This document shows positions 63,647-64,000 of a stretch of DNA of 64,000 nt, in pieces. The notes under the pieces are model-generated. The model was not told the DNA's origin, searched no databases, and was given only the letters and a program-made list of their open reading frames with translations. Source of the DNA: Sphingopyxis sp. 113P3 (GTDB lineage: Bacteria; Pseudomonadota; Alphaproteobacteria; Sphingomonadales; Sphingomonadaceae); NCBI RefSeq assembly GCF_001278035.1, contig NZ_CP009452.1:2389501-2453500 (forward strand), read 5' to 3'. Numbering within the stretch: position 1 is the stretch's first letter; each line of letters begins with the position of its first letter. A program made the translations under genes and the position numbers.

Positions 63647-64000
63647 ATGAGTCACGATTTGTTCGATAGCCCCGCAGCGTCGTCCGACAGCTACAATGCC
63701 TCGCAGATCGAGGTGCTGGAGGGGCTGGAGCCCGTCCGTCGCCGCCCGGGGATGTATATTGGCGGTACCGACGAGCGGGCGCTCCATCACCTCGCCGCCG
63801 AAGTGATCGACAATAGCATGGACGAGGCTGTCGCCGGCCATGCGAGCCGGATCGAGATCGAACTCGATGTCGGCAATCGCCTCACAGTGGTGGATAACGG
63901 GCGCGGCATGCCGGTCGACCCTCACCCCAAATTTCCTGGAAAATCGGCGCTCGAAGTCATCATGACGATGCTCCATTCGGGCGGCAAGTTCGAGGGCAAG
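63647..64000 (+). CDS. parE: DNA topoisomerase IV subunit B (5' part)
   Basis: First 118 residues, running off the window. The GHKL ATPase start is clear: [39 protein letters not shown] (N box with catalytic Glu), [14 protein letters not shown]. ParE with ParC decatenates chromosomes. GyrB would be similar here, but the short N terminus before the first motif and the [14 protein letters not shown] wording favour ParE. Confidence 0.88.
   Translation, partial: MSHDLFDSPAASSDSYNASQIEVLEGLEPVRRRPGMYIGGTDERALHHLAAEVIDNSMDEAVAGHASRIEIELDVGNRLTVVDNGRGMPVDPHPKFPGKSALEVIMTMLHSGGKFEGK

Overview
The window comes from a high-GC alphaproteobacterium, most likely a Sphingomonadales member (Sphingopyxis or a close relative; the genus is inferred from memory of gene content). 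The right third carries GcrA, an HspQ homologue, a PimC/PimD-like acyl-CoA dehydrogenase pair, a FecI/FecR/TonB-receptor cluster and the start of parE, all typical of that group. The left two thirds (about 1-43,800) is accessory DNA: insertion sequences, a large putative defence operon, a serine-recombinase cassette and decayed phage or plasmid genes.

Layout. 1-13,170 is an insertion-sequence pile-up. An IS3-type element (cut by the window edge) sits in the 3' end of an ISL3-type transposase. An IS21-type element (3632-5937, 5-bp target duplication GCTTG) sits in another IS21-type istA. A three-level nest follows: an IS21-type element (8409-10986, 8-bp duplication GTCCGGGC) inside an IS110-type element (about 7185-11429) inside an IS3-type element (about 6081 to beyond 11780). 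An IS1111-group transposase ends the block.

13,347-28,212 is a five-gene, tightly packed reverse-strand operon: a WYL-domain regulator, an SNF2-type helicase with a C-terminal DUF3883 domain, a sacsin-like GHKL ATPase protein of 1409 aa, a DUF1156-type DNA methyltransferase and a DUF499-type ATPase. It looks like a methylation-linked anti-phage system and is the main point of interest. I cannot match the exact five-gene set to a named system, although it recalls helicase-methylase-ATPase (Hma) and DISARM-like systems.

28,384-35,475 holds a small HTH protein, a pRiA4b ORF-3-like protein, a RecD2-type helicase operon and a four-gene cassette centred on a large serine recombinase, its genes joined by 4-bp overlaps. 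35,755-43,840 is a graveyard of phage and plasmid genes: a primase tail, two RuvC-like fragments, an HNH gene with a frameshift, a ParB-MTase fused in frame to a broken SMC-like ATPase, and a MobC-like gene. It also has a HigBA-type toxin-antitoxin pair and an intact IS66 element (40392-43224, 8-bp duplication GGAACATC).

From about 43,880 the sequence reads as ordinary chromosome: a GFA-family protein, a secreted protein, a 1068-aa autotransporter, an ECF sigma/FecR/TonB-dependent receptor module, acyl-CoA dehydrogenases, an MBL hydrolase, a YghU-like GST, a CaiB-type CoA transferase, tRNA-Ser(CGA), a peroxiredoxin, a Yip1-family membrane protein, hspQ, an ABC permease, gcrA with an overlapping thioesterase, an outer-membrane beta-barrel protein and parE.
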